Shown here in pieces: positions 54,657 to 64,000 of a DNA stretch of 64,000 bases (positions are counted from its first letter, which is position 1; each line of letters starts with the position of its first letter). The notes under the pieces were generated by a model, which was given only the letters and a program-made list of their open reading frames with translations, did no database searches and was not told where the DNA came from. Position numbers and translations under genes: made by a program. The stretch covers positions 42,738,337 through 42,802,336 of the forward strand of contig NC_090258.1 in NCBI RefSeq assembly GCF_037325665.1, given 5' to 3'. This DNA comes from Littorina saxatilis. Lineage: Eukaryota > Mollusca > Gastropoda > Littorinimorpha > Littorinidae.

Positions 54657-55389
54657 ATTTAATTTTTTTAATGGGAAAAAACTTCACATTCTTCACATTT
54701 CTAGGGTTAAAATTACTTCTTAACGCGCAGTTTCTTACAACTTTTTATTTTTATTTTACACGCAGAGAAGGATCTTTCCAGCCAGCCAGCCAGCCAGTCA
54801 GCCAAATCCCTTTTTCAACTCTTCAAAAAAAAAGGTAAGGCTATCTTACAGAATAATATGTGTGTGTGGTTGATGTAAAGAAAATACATTTTCCCCGAGT
54901 ACGCAGTACTAGCGTCCAGCAGACTTTAATTGTGTGTGTGTGTGTGTGTGTGTCCGTCTGTCTGGACTTAACAGCTTATTGCTGGGAAACTACTGGGCGC
55001 AGTTCGTTCAAAAGTTGATACACTAACTTGATAATAGGTCCGATTGATCGTATTAATTAGCCCCGGTCACACTATTATAAATATCTTTGAATAACTAGAA
55101 CGACTAAAAACAAACGCGTCATTATATTTATGATTTTTCAATGATCTTTAAGAGAATAATTTGAAATAGGTAGTTTAATTAAGTTTAGTCATCAGGTCTA
55201 GGCTTTAATTTAGCGGGATTATAAGACGACGGCGCTGATGTATATGGATGCGAAGCAACAAGAGGGGGGTATGCTTTCGCACATAGCTAGCTTTAGACTG
55301 TAAAATAGGTAGTTTAATTAAGTTTAGTCATCAGGTCTAGGCTTTAATTGGTGGTTTTTTTAAATTGGATCAGGTTAGGTCATTTTTTT
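54657..55389. other. Unassigned stretch with dispersed repeat
   Basis: About 54885-55030 contains (GT)n and ACAGCTTATTGCTGGGAAAC, resembling a dispersed mollusc repeat. A segment AGGTAGTTTAATTAAGTTTA is directly repeated (55168 and 55305). No gene. Confidence 0.45.
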
Positions 55390-55960
55390 TAGTAGATTGA
55401 TAGTGTTGTTTGGTGGGTGTTTTTTCAGACTCTCAAATCGTTGTAGTTTACCAGAAGTAGAATTTATCACAGTGAGACCGGGCTTGGATTTCATCTCCCC
55501 TCGTTTATTGTGTAGTGTGTGTGTACCTCAATTTCTCTATTGTCTGTGTCGTTCTATATTGTACTACGAATGGTATTTCTACCCGAAGACACATACACTC
55601 GTGTACATTCATCCACACAATATTCCGCTGTCGGTATTATATGTTACAGTAAATTATCAAAATCGAAAAATTTATAATATTTCTGCAATGTCTCGTTTTA
55701 CTCAGGAATTTTACAATGACCTAAACTTAGCATGCTACCTTTAGATGAATTTACCGAATACTACTTTTTTTCTTCAAATGTTTGATTAAGTTTTTTAATA
55801 TTTTGCCTATTTTACACCCCCATTATAACGAATTTTTGGCAAGATTGGTAGTATGTAGATTGTTATTGAAGTTGCTAAATGTAGGTGCAACCTTTAAATA
55901 CACCACTTGGTTTTTTTTTATTCGAGTAAGTTGACTATAACATTCGTGAAACAGAACTGT
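55390..55960 (+). repeat. Diverged copy of the unit's 3' segment
   Basis: Parallels 53860-54200 with many substitutions (TCTCAAATCGTTGTAGTTTA against TCTCAAATCGTTTTAGTTCA; TACACCCCCATTATAACGAA). An older duplication than the others. Confidence 0.6.
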
Positions 55961-56098
55961 TTGTGTATGGTGTGCTTTCGTTTTGAGATGTATGAAGAGT
56001 AATATGATTTAAAAAAAAAGGGAGGGCGGGCGATTAACTTATTAACAATTATTCCATAAAAATAAGCTGACGTTGCTGGTGATCAGAATTCCAAAAAG

Positions 56099-56293
56099 AT
56101 GGCCGAGCATGTAAAAACGATGAAAATCAGTGAGGAGCGAGAGGCGGTGATATTGCTAACACCATGGCGAGACGACACCCTGCTCCTCTCCGTCGCTGTC
56201 GTACCGAGTCCGACATCAGAGGATCCATTGACACCGGCCGAGCAGGAGAGGCTGTGCCAAATTGTGGCACAGGCCCGTATAGATTTAGAGTAA
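56099..56293 (+). CDS. 64-residue-family micro-ORF, copy 3 (full length)
   Basis: MAEHVKTMKISEEREAVILL, TPWRDDTLLLSVAVVPSPTS, EDPLTPAEQERLCQIVAQAR-IDLE. GGTGATCAG just upstream looks like a splice acceptor, so this may be an exon with an ATG. A short soluble protein, acidic C-terminal helix; function unknown. Confidence 0.5.
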   Translation: MAEHVKTMKISEEREAVILLTPWRDDTLLLSVAVVPSPTSEDPLTPAEQERLCQIVAQARIDLE

Positions 56294-56820
56294 AGAAAAC
56301 CAGGGCGGGGGCGGGTCAAAGAAAATTAGATTAGATTAAGTCGTTTTTTTTAAATTTTTTATATATAATAATCAGTATAGATGATGGAGCTGTGTTACAA
56401 GAAAGAAAAAAAAGGAACGGATCATAGAGAATTTAATGTAGGATCAGATTCAGTTAGGCTAGCTTAGTAGATTGATAATGTGTGTTTTTTTTCCCAAATC
56501 TCAAATCGTTTTAGTTCACCAGTAGAATTGATCACAATGCAGGGGATCGGGTGATGGGGATTGGAGTTAGTTTTTTCCGTTTATTGCGTGTTGTGTACTG
56601 CAATTTATGTTCGGTGTCATTTCGTTATGTTCAGTGTCATTTGATGAAGTTATTTGTTTATACTTTTAATATTTTTCCTCTTTTATACCCCCATTATAAC
56701 AAATTCTTGGTAAGATTGGGGGTATGCAGATTGTTACAGAAGTTGTTGCTAAACGTAAGGGCTACCTTTAAATACACCACTTTTATATTCCAGTATTTTT
56801 TGACTTGTGTTAAGTTAAGT
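56294..56820 (+). repeat. 3' segment of the duplicated unit, second near-identical copy
   Basis: As 53682-54249 but ends at TTGACTTGTGTTAAGTTAAG, where a LINE fragment begins instead of the usual CGGCCCTTTTACCAG. Confidence 0.7.
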
Positions 56821-56839
56821 ATGTGTCTGTGTCTTTTAG

Positions 56840-57893
56840 GCCCCGTTATCTCCCCCGCGAGTTTGGTCAGATTTTTGTTACGGCCATCTACACTCCCCCT
56901 CACTCCAACCCCTCCCACGCCTCAGCCCAAATAGCAGATGTGATCAGAGAGTTGCAGCTTATCTCCCCTGACGCCCCAAACTTTATTGCAGGTGACTTTA
57001 ACGACTGTGACTTACGCACGAACCTACCGACTTTCCACCAGTACGTGACTGTCCCTACCCGCAAGAACAAGACAATAGACTTAGTGTATGGAAACGTCCC
57101 CAAGGCCTACCGATCGTTTGCTCTCCCTCCCGTAGGTAACTCAGACCACAATAGTGTATTTCTTGTCCCAGCCTACAAACCCAAAATTCAGACAGAACCC
57201 GTAGTGAAGAAGTCAGTTAAGGTGTGGTCTCAGGATAGCGTAGAGCAGTTGCAGGGATGTTTTGAGTGTACAGACTGGGACATGTTTCTTGATTCTAGTG
57301 GTAGTGTAGACGAAGCTACTGAAGTGATTTCTGACTATGTCAATTTTTGTGAGGATATGATTGTCCCATCTAAGACAGTGAAATTGTACCCCAACAACAA
57401 ACCTTGGATTTCAAAGTCTCTCAAAGCCACACTCAACGAGAAAAAGGTAGCATTTCAGACTGGAGATAGAGTAGAAAGGAAAGTAGTACAGAACAAGTTG
57501 AGGAAAGAAATTTTGTAAGCGAAGAGACAGTACAAAGAGAAAGTAGAGTCACAGTTTGAATCAGGTAGCTTAGCAGACGCATGGAAGGACTTAAAACTTT
57601 GTCAGGACAGGCCAAATCAAAATCCAGTAGCAATAGCATGCCGATGAAAGAACAGGTTGAATTTTCGGAGAAATTAAATGAGTTCTATTGTAGAATCGAG
57701 AAAGATGATTTGAAGGATGATTTAGACAGCGTGACTTCCCAGCTTAAGGTAGATATGGCAGGTGATGAGGAGGACTTTGAAATTCAAGGCAAGACTGTTG
57801 AGGTTTTTAGCAAGTTGAATGTAAAGAAAGCAGTTGGTCCTGATAACATCGGTGGACGTGTTTTGAGATCATGTGCCTGTCAGTTGTCCGTTG
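56840..57893 (+). mobile_element. Rex1/CR1-type LINE, endonuclease and start of RT (fragment)
   Basis: Endonuclease part: NFIAGDFNDCD, TRKNKTIDLVYGNVP and VGNSDHNSVFLV. Then the linker, with an in-frame TAA after LRKEIL (57516) and a single-base frameshift near 57595, and the RT beginning VKKAVGPDNIGGRVLRSCAC. It ends abruptly in the 23-bp minisatellite at 57895, which continues where RT should be. Both ends are sharp junctions with local repeats rather than a target duplication, so it was probably carried in by recombination. Possibly the same family as the 3' end at 8105-9035. Confidence 0.75.
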
Positions 57894-57894
57894 T

Positions 57895-58195
57895 TTTCAT
57901 ACAGCACCACAGGCTATGTTCATACAGCACCACAGGCTATGTTCATACAGCACCACAGGCTATGTTCATACAGCACCACAGGCTATGTTCATACAGCACC
58001 ACAGGCTATGTTCATACAGCACAACAGGCTATGTTCATACAGCACCACAAGCTATGTGTGGGGTTTATACAGCACCACAGGCTATGTTCATACAGCACCA
58101 CATGCTATGTACATACAGCACCACAGGCTATGTTTATACAGCACCACAGGCTATGTTCATACAGCACCACAGGCTATGTTCATACAGCATCACAG
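57895..58195 (+). repeat. 23-bp minisatellite, block 3 (about 13 units)
   Basis: Variant unit CATACAGCACCACAGGCTATGTT, distinct from blocks 1, 2 and 4, though the same variant is seen at the right edge of block 1 (about 51170-51215). Confidence 0.9.
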
Positions 58196-58384
58196 GCACC
58201 ATTTCAACTTCTTCTTCTGCGTTTAAGATGTCATCTCCCAACACCCAACAATGGCTACAGAGGTAAGTGTTTGAGTGTATGCGTGTGTGTGCTTTCGTTT
58301 TGAGATGTATGGAGAGTAATATGATTAAAAAAAAAAAGGGGGGGGGCGGGCGATTAACTTAGTAACAATTATTCCATGAAAATA

Positions 58385-58495
58385 AGCTGACGTTGCTGGT
58401 GATCAGAATTCCAAAAAGATGGCCGAGCATGTAAAAACGATGAAAATCAGTGAGAAGCGAGAGGCGGTGTTTCTTTTCTGACGTTGCTGGTGATC
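58385..58495 (+). repeat. Partial copy of the micro-ORF unit
   Basis: Repeats GACGTTGCTGGTGATCAG, ATTCCAAAAAGATGGCCGAG and the first codons, then jumps back to TTTCTTTTCTGACGTTGC of the next copy. Confidence 0.7.
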
Positions 58496-58509
58496 AGAAT
58501 TCCAAAAAG

Positions 58510-58734
58510 ATGGCCGAGCATGTAAAAACGATGAAAATCAGTGAGAAGCGAGAGGCGGTGATCTCGCTAACACCATGGCGAGACGACACCCTGCTACTCT
58601 CCGTCGCAGTCGTACCGAGTCCGACATCAGAGGATCCATTGACACCGGCGGAGGTGGCGGCATACCAACAGCGTGCATACCACCGTCCGGCTCCGACAAT
58701 CCCCGGTCGCTCCAAAGTAGCCCCGGCGCAATGA
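58510..58734 (+). CDS. Chimeric micro-ORF, copy 4 (family N-terminus + 124-aa ORF C-terminus)
   Basis: MAEHVKTMKISEKREAVISL through TSEDPLTPAE, then VAAYQQRAYHRPAPTIPG and SKVAPAQ. The switch occurs at GGCGGAGGTGGCGG, where both parents share sequence, keeping the frame. Shows recombination between the two ORF types. Confidence 0.5.
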   Translation: MAEHVKTMKISEKREAVISLTPWRDDTLLLSVAVVPSPTSEDPLTPAEVAAYQQRAYHRPAPTIPGRSKVAPAQ

Positions 58735-58738
58735 AACG

Positions 58739-58912
58739 ATGAAAATCAGTGAGAAGCGAGAGGCGGTGATCTCGCTAACACCATGGCGAGATGACACCCT
58801 GCTCCTCTCCGTCGCTGTCGTACCGAGTCCGACATCAGAGGATCCATTGACACCGGCCGAGCAGGAGAGGCTGTGCCAAATTGTGGCACAGGCCCGTATA
58901 GATTTAAAGTAA
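58739..58912 (+). CDS. 64-residue-family micro-ORF, copy 5 (short start)
   Basis: MKISEKREAVISLTPWRDDT ... QIVAQARIDLK. Follows the chimeric ORF by 4 bp in the same arrangement as 53503/53508. Confidence 0.5.
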   Translation: MKISEKREAVISLTPWRDDTLLLSVAVVPSPTSEDPLTPAEQERLCQIVAQARIDLK

Positions 58913-59252
58913 AGAAAACCAGGGCGGGTCAAAGAAAATTAGATTAGATTAAGTCGTTTTTTAAAAAAAAATTTATATATAATAATCAGTATAGATGATG
59001 GAGCTGTGTTACAAGAAAGAAAAAAAAAGGAACGGATCATAGAGAATTTAATGTAGGATCAGATTCAGTTAGGCTAGCTTAGTAGATTGATAATGTGTGT
59101 TTTTTTCCCCAAATCTCAAACGGGGACTCTCTTCGAAGTCATTGCTCTACACTATATGAGAGACACTATACCATCGAGCATAGTAAAATTCTCTAAGAAT
59201 CATTGTTGTGTGTTTCTTTTCTGACATTGCTGGTGATCAGAATTCCAAAAAG

Positions 59253-59477
59253 ATGGCCGAGCATGTAAAAACGATGAAAATCAGTGAGAAGCGAGAGGCG
59301 GTGATCTCGCTAACACCATGGCGAGACGACACCCTGCTACTCTCCGTCGCAGTCGTACCCAGTCCGACATCAGAGGATCCATCGACACCGGCGGAGGTGG
59401 CGGCATACCAACAGCGTGCATACCACCGTCCGGCTCCGACAATCCCCGGTCGCTCCAAAGTAGCCCCGGCGCAATGA
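59253..59477 (+). CDS. Chimeric micro-ORF, copy 6
   Basis: As 58510-58734 with one residue change (DPSTPAE). The surrounding unit of about 743 bp is a tandem copy of the one before it. Confidence 0.5.
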   Translation: MAEHVKTMKISEKREAVISLTPWRDDTLLLSVAVVPSPTSEDPSTPAEVAAYQQRAYHRPAPTIPGRSKVAPAQ

Positions 59478-59481
59478 AACG

Positions 59482-59655
59482 ATGAAAATCAGTGAGAAGC
59501 GAGAGGCGGTGATCTCGCTAACACCATGGCGAGACGACACCCTGCTACTCTCCGTCGCAGTCGTACCCAGTCCGACATCAGAGGATCCATTGACACCGGC
59601 CAAGCAGGAGAGGCTGTGCCAAATTGTGGCACAGGCCCGTATAGATTTAAAGTAA
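59482..59655 (+). CDS. 64-residue-family micro-ORF, copy 7 (short start)
   Basis: MKISEKREAVISLTPWRDDT ... LTPAKQERLCQIVAQ, ending ARIDLK. Pairs with the chimeric ORF in front of it. Confidence 0.5.
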   Translation: MKISEKREAVISLTPWRDDTLLLSVAVVPSPTSEDPLTPAKQERLCQIVAQARIDLK

Positions 59656-59995
59656 AGAAAACCAGGGCGGGTCAAAGAAAATTAGATTAGATTAAGTCGT
59701 TTTTAAAAAAATATTTTATATATAATAATCAGTATAGATGATGGAGCTGTGTTACAAGAAAGAAAAAAAAAGGAACGGATCATAGAGAATTTAATGTAGG
59801 ATCAGATTCAGTTAGGCTAGCTTAGTAGATTGATAATGTGTGTTTTTTTCCCCAAATCTCAAACGGGGACTCTCTTCGAAGTCATTGCTCTACACTATAT
59901 GAGAGACACTATACCATCGAGCATAGTAAAATTCTCTAAGAATCATTGTTGTGTGTTTCTTTTCTGACGTTGCTGGTGATCAGAATTCCAAAAAG

Positions 59996-60190
59996 ATGGC
60001 CGAGCATGTAAAAACGATGAAAATCAGTGAGAAGCGAGAGGCGGTGATCTCGCTAACACCATGGCGAGACGACACCCTGCTCCTCTCCGTCGCCGTCGTA
60101 CCCAGTCCGACATCAGAGGATCCATTGACACCGGCCGAGCAGGAGAGGCTGTGCCAAATTGTGGCACAGGCCCGTATAGATTTAGAGTAA
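59996..60190 (+). CDS. 64-residue-family micro-ORF, copy 8 (full length)
   Basis: Full-length family member (MAEHVKTMKISEKREAVISL ... QIVAQARIDLE), followed by the complete 3' segment and the fourth 23-bp block, as for copy 2. Confidence 0.5.
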   Translation: MAEHVKTMKISEKREAVISLTPWRDDTLLLSVAVVPSPTSEDPLTPAEQERLCQIVAQARIDLE

Positions 60191-60697
60191 AGAAAACCAG
60201 GGCGGGGGCGGGTCAAAGAAAATTAGATTAGATTAAGTCGGTTTTTTTTTTTAATTTTTATATAATTTAATGTAGGATCAGATTCAGTTAGGCTAGCTTA
60301 GTAGATCGATAATGTGTGTTTTTTTCCCCAAATCTCAAATCGTTTTAGTTCACCACTAGAATTGATCACAATGCAGGGGATCGGGTGATGGGGATTGGAG
60401 TTAGTTTTTTCCGTTTATTGCGTGTTGTGTACCGCAATTTATGTTCGGTGTCATTTCGTTATGTTCAGTGTCATTTGATGAAGTTATTTCTTTATACTTT
60501 TAATATTTTTCCTCTTTTATACCCCCATTATAACAAATTCTTGGTAAGATTGGGGGTATGCAGATTGTTACAGAAGTTGTTGCTAAACGTAAGGGCTACC
60601 TTTAAATACACCCCTTTTATATTCCAGTATTTTTTGACTTGTGTTAAGTTAAGGCCCTTTTACCAGATTAGTCTATCCTACCCCTGCGGGTTAGGGG

Positions 60698-60880
60698 ACG
60701 TCCAAAGGCTATGTTGATACAGCACCAAAGGCTATGTTGATACAGCACCAAAGGCTATGTTGATACAGCACCAAAGGCTATGTTGATACAGCACCAAAGG
60801 CTATGTTGATACAGCACCAAAAGCTATGTTGATACAGCACCAAAGGCTCTATGTTGATACAGCACCAAAGGCTCTATGTT
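60698..60880 (+). repeat. 23-bp minisatellite, block 4 (about 8 units)
   Basis: Same unit as block 2, and preceded by the same flank (GCGGGTTAGGGGACGTCCAAA), so flank and array were duplicated together. Confidence 0.95.
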
Positions 60881-60885
60881 GTAAA

Positions 60886-61571
60886 GGGGACACTGTCACC
60901 TAGCGGAACATGTCCTTTTTTAACTAAAATTGTTAACCTAGTAAATATTAATGGATCAATGTCAAATTTAGAGATAATCATTAGAAAACACTGTTGTTGT
61001 TTGTATGTAAATTGGATGACTTTTATAAAAATATCACGTCCGAAAACGGCATTTGAGTTTTTGACTCTTTTGTGTAATTTAAAGTTTATACTTGGTCAGT
61101 ATACTTTTAAAGGCTACTCCCACGATGTGTTCTGCAGAAAAGGTGTTACTTCACTTGGTTGTTTATTTGTTACGCACCGAATATTTGCCGTTTTGAGTTA
61201 CATTTTAGCCTCCTCAAATCTCTAATATCTCATAAAGGGAGATAGATAGGAAAGTTGTGGTAGAACACACCAAAGGTATTGACATCACACGTTTGTGTGC
61301 AAAATGTTATGAAGATGACTTAAAAAAATCGTTATGACCCAAAAACCAGGCTCATGTCGCGATTTTTGGTAAAGTTCATAGAAAATATTTTACACAGGTT
61401 AGTTATTTTTTTGGCATACCCTCACCTTGTTCAATCGCCCTATTTGCTGGAAAAGGGATGCTCTCAGGCAAATAATTCAAACTGTATTTGATAAGCTTTC
61501 TGAATATTATAAACACACTGGGTAATAAAAAAAACCTCACTTTTGGACAAAATCTAGGTGACAGTGCCCCC
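60886..61571. mobile_element. MITE-like element, 18-bp inverted ends
   Basis: 60886-60903 (GGGGACACTGTCACCTAG) and 61554-61571 are inverted complements with one mismatch. 686 bp, AT-rich, no coding sequence. Inserted at the right edge of the fourth 23-bp array. Target duplication not evident. Confidence 0.7.
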
Positions 61572-62501
61572 TTGAGTGTTTCGTGTACATAATTAGTCAA
61601 TGTGTGTATGGGTTTTAGTCAAGTAGTATGTCAGAAATGTTAAGTCCTTTGTAAACTTGCATTCTTCCAAGTAAGGTAATATATTGTACTATACGTTGTA
61701 AGCCCCCCTTCCTCCGGAGCAACTTTTTTGTTTTGTTTTGATTAGTGCTTTTGTGAACGAGCACAAAAAAAAAAGGTGGGGAGATCCTTCCTTCGAGAGA
61801 GCTGTATTTTTGAGTTGACTAATAGAATTCTATTAATAAGAATACTTATAGGGTAGACTTTAATTTGTGAACTTTGAACGGTTATACGTTTTATGAGTAG
61901 AGCTTTGCCGGGTTGCAAATTAATCGCACATGTGTTGTCAGCGCTTCTTCTGCGAACAGAATTCCTCTGCCGCGAAATGTACAACACGCGGCACTGTTGA
62001 GTTTTGTTGTATGCATCCGAGCGGGCGAGGATTGATCGCAGATTCGAAATTGGATAAGTTGTTATGTAGTGAATAGAAATTTGGGGGTAAAAAAGATTGG
62101 AATAGCGTTCGGATTTTTTTTTCTCCAATGTTGTGTTTAGTTGCAGACCTTACAAAGTGTTTCTGTCGCACATTTGTATTTAGATACAGCATAAAAATAT
62201 AGCATATTGACAGAGAAGTATACACGGGGGACGTGAACATCTGCTTGGCATTTCTGTTACAGCAAACACTAACTTCCAACAAGGAACAAAAAAATCATTT
62301 AACCATTCTCGATTTAACCCCCGTCCGTTCGCCGCCTGGGACTTCCACCAGGCCAGAAAAAACGGCAACAGTGTCCGAAGACACCAACAAAGAGGAAGAA
62401 GTCAGCCCCCGCGAGAAACTCGTCCGGCACCATGTCCCGCAGAAACTCGTCCGGCACCATGTCCCGCAGAAACGAGACAGGAAGTAGTAGATAGCACCGC
62501 C
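61572..62501. other. Unassigned stretch
   Basis: No gene recognised. A direct repeat GAAACTCGTCCGGCACCATG occurs twice near 62421 and 62442. Confidence 0.45.
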
Positions 62502-62504
62502 ATG

Positions 62505-62700
62505 ATGGCGGAACTTAAGAAGATTAAAAAAGACCAGCGTGAACTGGAATACAAATTGAGGAAAATGAGCGAGCAAGCGGAAGAAGCACAGAAGACAAAC
62601 CTCAAAAGGATGAGGAAAAGAGAAGAGGCGGAAGAAGAACACCAAACCAAAGTACTCAAACAGATGAGCCTGGTGTTAAAAACAACACACCAAATACTTC
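62505..62700 (+). pseudogene. Coiled-coil ORF cut by a SINE tail
   Basis: MAELKKIKKDQRELEYKLRK, MSEQAEEAQKTNLKRMRKRE then EAEEEHQTKVLKQM: a charged heptad-like coiled coil. The frame then runs into TTTCTTTATTTATTTGGTGT, an inverted SINE tail, and stops resembling protein. Could be a LINE ORF1 or a gene of the neighbouring element. Confidence 0.35.
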
Positions 62701-62760
62701 TTTCTTTCTTTATTTATTTGGTGTTTAACGTCGTTTTCAACCACGAAGGTTATATCGTAG
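62701..62760 (-). mobile_element. SINE 3' tail
   Basis: TTTATTTGGTGTTTAACGTC followed by AACCACGAAGGTTATATCG, as at 51785-51850. Confidence 0.6.
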
Positions 62761-63367
62761 TTTTATTCTTGTACATCTTAGAAATAGACGAAATACACCG
62801 GCTTCGGACATCTTGCTTCTATCACATAGCAACAGCCCGGAAGTTCCGGTTATCCCCAAAAACAAATTTGTCGGAGAGTTCGTGTCTGTTTACGCATCAA
62901 GTATTATTTTCCTTCCCATTTTTCAAATTAAAGTCATTGTATGTAATAAACTGTTAACTATAGTTGTGTTTTGCAGTGTTTTGTCTGTGGTGTGCTTTAT
63001 TCTTTGTTGCATGTTTTGGTATTGAGGCTATGCCGTATTCCTGTTATGTCGTAAACTGACTCAGAGAAAACTTAAAATGATAGTATTTCAGTACTGCCGG
63101 ATTTCAATCTTTTTTATAAAAAATATATTTTTCGCGTGTGTGCACTGTTTACCGGTCTCTATTCACTGCATGATAAGATATATATCAAACTTCAGTCGAG
63201 TATCTTGACAACGTGACATCCATTCAGCTTTCAGGCAAACAAATTCTCTGCAAGCTGCGTGCTCCTGTTGAAAGGTTCTGTTTCTAACCGCGGGAAATTA
63301 AGTTTTGGCTTTGTTGTTAATTGTAGGGTTATTTTTACGTTGTAGTATAGAAATCTCGACCACAAGC
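62761..63367. other. Unassigned stretch
   Basis: AT-rich, no gene recognised. Confidence 0.45.
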
Positions 63368-63706
63368 ATGTTTCCCGTACATCATGAAATGATTGCCATG
63401 CATCACAGAATTTTAGCATTAGAACAACAGATCAGAGAAAAAGATGATACAATTCGACAAATAGACACAGCAATCAGACACAAAGACATTCAGTTACATT
63501 CACTGAGTCAGACATTAGCAGCAAAACACAAAGACATTCAGTTACATTCACTGAGTCAGACAGTAGCAGCAAAACACAAAGACATTCAGTTACATTCACT
63601 GAGTCAGACAGTAGCAGCAAAACACAAAGACATTCAGTTACATTCACTGAGTCAGACAGTAGCAGCAAAACACAAAACGGAAAAATGCACACAGACACAA
63701 GACTAA
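63368..63706 (+). CDS. Coiled-coil protein with four 16-residue repeats (partial locus)
   Basis: MFPVHHEMIAMHHRILALEQ, QIREKDDTIRQIDTAIR, then four near-identical units KHKDIQLHSLSQTVAA (48-bp tandem repeat, 63475-63675), ending KCTQTQD. The repeats and flanks predict a continuous coiled coil. Coding-like sequence in the same phase (RQRKIEIEKSFRDLTSSLDV, KVTVSLQYTNGAVHTFQAKG, AAELKETELQKQQK) continues to the window edge, so the locus extends beyond 64000. Family not recognised; a retroelement ORF1-like or scaffold protein is possible. Confidence 0.45.
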   Translation: MFPVHHEMIAMHHRILALEQQIREKDDTIRQIDTAIRHKDIQLHSLSQTLAAKHKDIQLHSLSQTVAAKHKDIQLHSLSQTVAAKHKDIQLHSLSQTVAAKHKTEKCTQTQD

Positions 63707-64000
63707 GTGATAGTTATAAAAGACACCAGAAAAAAACTCACAGAACTCCATAGGAATCAGAGAAGGCAAAGAAAAATTGAGATAGAAAAATCGTTTAGGG
63801 ATCTTACAAGTAGCTTAGATGTGCAGGGTGATGAGAACTCAGATATAGAAAAGGTCACCGTTTCCTTACAGTACACAAATGGGGCTGTACACACTTTTCA
63901 GGCAAAAGGGGGTGGGGAGTCTAGTGCAACACAGGTCCAGCAGAGAGATAACACTAGTGCAGCAGAGCTGAAAGAAACAGAACTGCAGAAACAGCAAAAA
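63707..64000 (+). other. Coding-like continuation to the window edge
   Basis: Open for 98 codons in phase with the preceding ORF, hydrophilic, Gln/Glu/Lys-rich at the end. Either a later exon of the same gene or a read-through region. Confidence 0.4.

Noticed and set aside
33391-61000. A complete Polinton or adintovirus
   Set aside because: Only N-terminal polymerase pieces were recognised; no integrase, ATPase, protease or capsid gene and no long terminal repeats for it were found.

Overview
The window looks like intergenic and transposon-rich DNA from a marine mollusc, probably a gastropod. The organism is inferred from the repeat types (tRNA-head SINEs with a GTTAAGC-type tail, AAGGTCAAGGTCA-rich dispersed repeats, L1/Tx1, CR1 and Rex1-like LINEs, very long CT and GT microsatellites) and from intron-bearing genes; no single-copy host gene that fixes the species was recognised. 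There is one 200-base assembly gap at 4287-4486.

Layout. 1-5.4 kb: a LINE ORF2 fragment running off the left edge, two hairpins, the gap, and a short LINE 3' end bounded by an 11-bp target duplication. 6-12.1 kb: hairpins, a duplicated exon-like block (7303-7780 and 11390-12077, the second with an expanded 33-bp repeat), and between the copies two LINEs joined tail to tail. 12.1-21.6 kb: SINEs, a long fold-back element, a 20-bp minisatellite, MITE-like and CT repeats. 21.6-25.2 kb: an isolated exon of a P2X7-type 'ballast' zinc domain on the minus strand, then a long L1/Tx1-like LINE ORF2. 26.4-31.1 kb: a degraded gene-bearing element with inverted similar ends, a Tc1-like fragment and a zinc-finger exon.

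31-61 kb is the most interesting part. A promoter-like array of TGACGTCA, CACGTG and CACTTCCGG sites (32687-33069) lies upstream of fossil pieces of a protein-primed type B DNA polymerase (33391-48890). That fossil is split by a 2.16 kb MULE-type element carrying a PHD finger (33645-35799, 38-bp terminal inverted repeats, 8-bp target duplication) and by a 12.4 kb segment flanked by TTAA (36181-48566). The 12.4 kb segment holds two convergent, apparently intact, intron-rich genes: a 19-exon, 859-residue Kolobok-like DDE transposase, and a 7-exon, about 303-residue RGG-rich protein ending in a P2X7 ballast-type zinc domain. I interpret it as a two-gene Kolobok-like DNA transposon with the ballast protein as partner or cargo, a combination I do not know to be described.

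49-61 kb: small unrecognised ORFs (254, 124 and a repeated 64-residue family in several copies, some chimeric), separated by four blocks of one 23-bp minisatellite and by a LINE fragment; this may be the remains of the virus-like element that supplied the polymerase. 61-64 kb: a MITE-like element and two coiled-coil ORFs, the last with four 16-residue repeats and coding-like sequence to the window edge.
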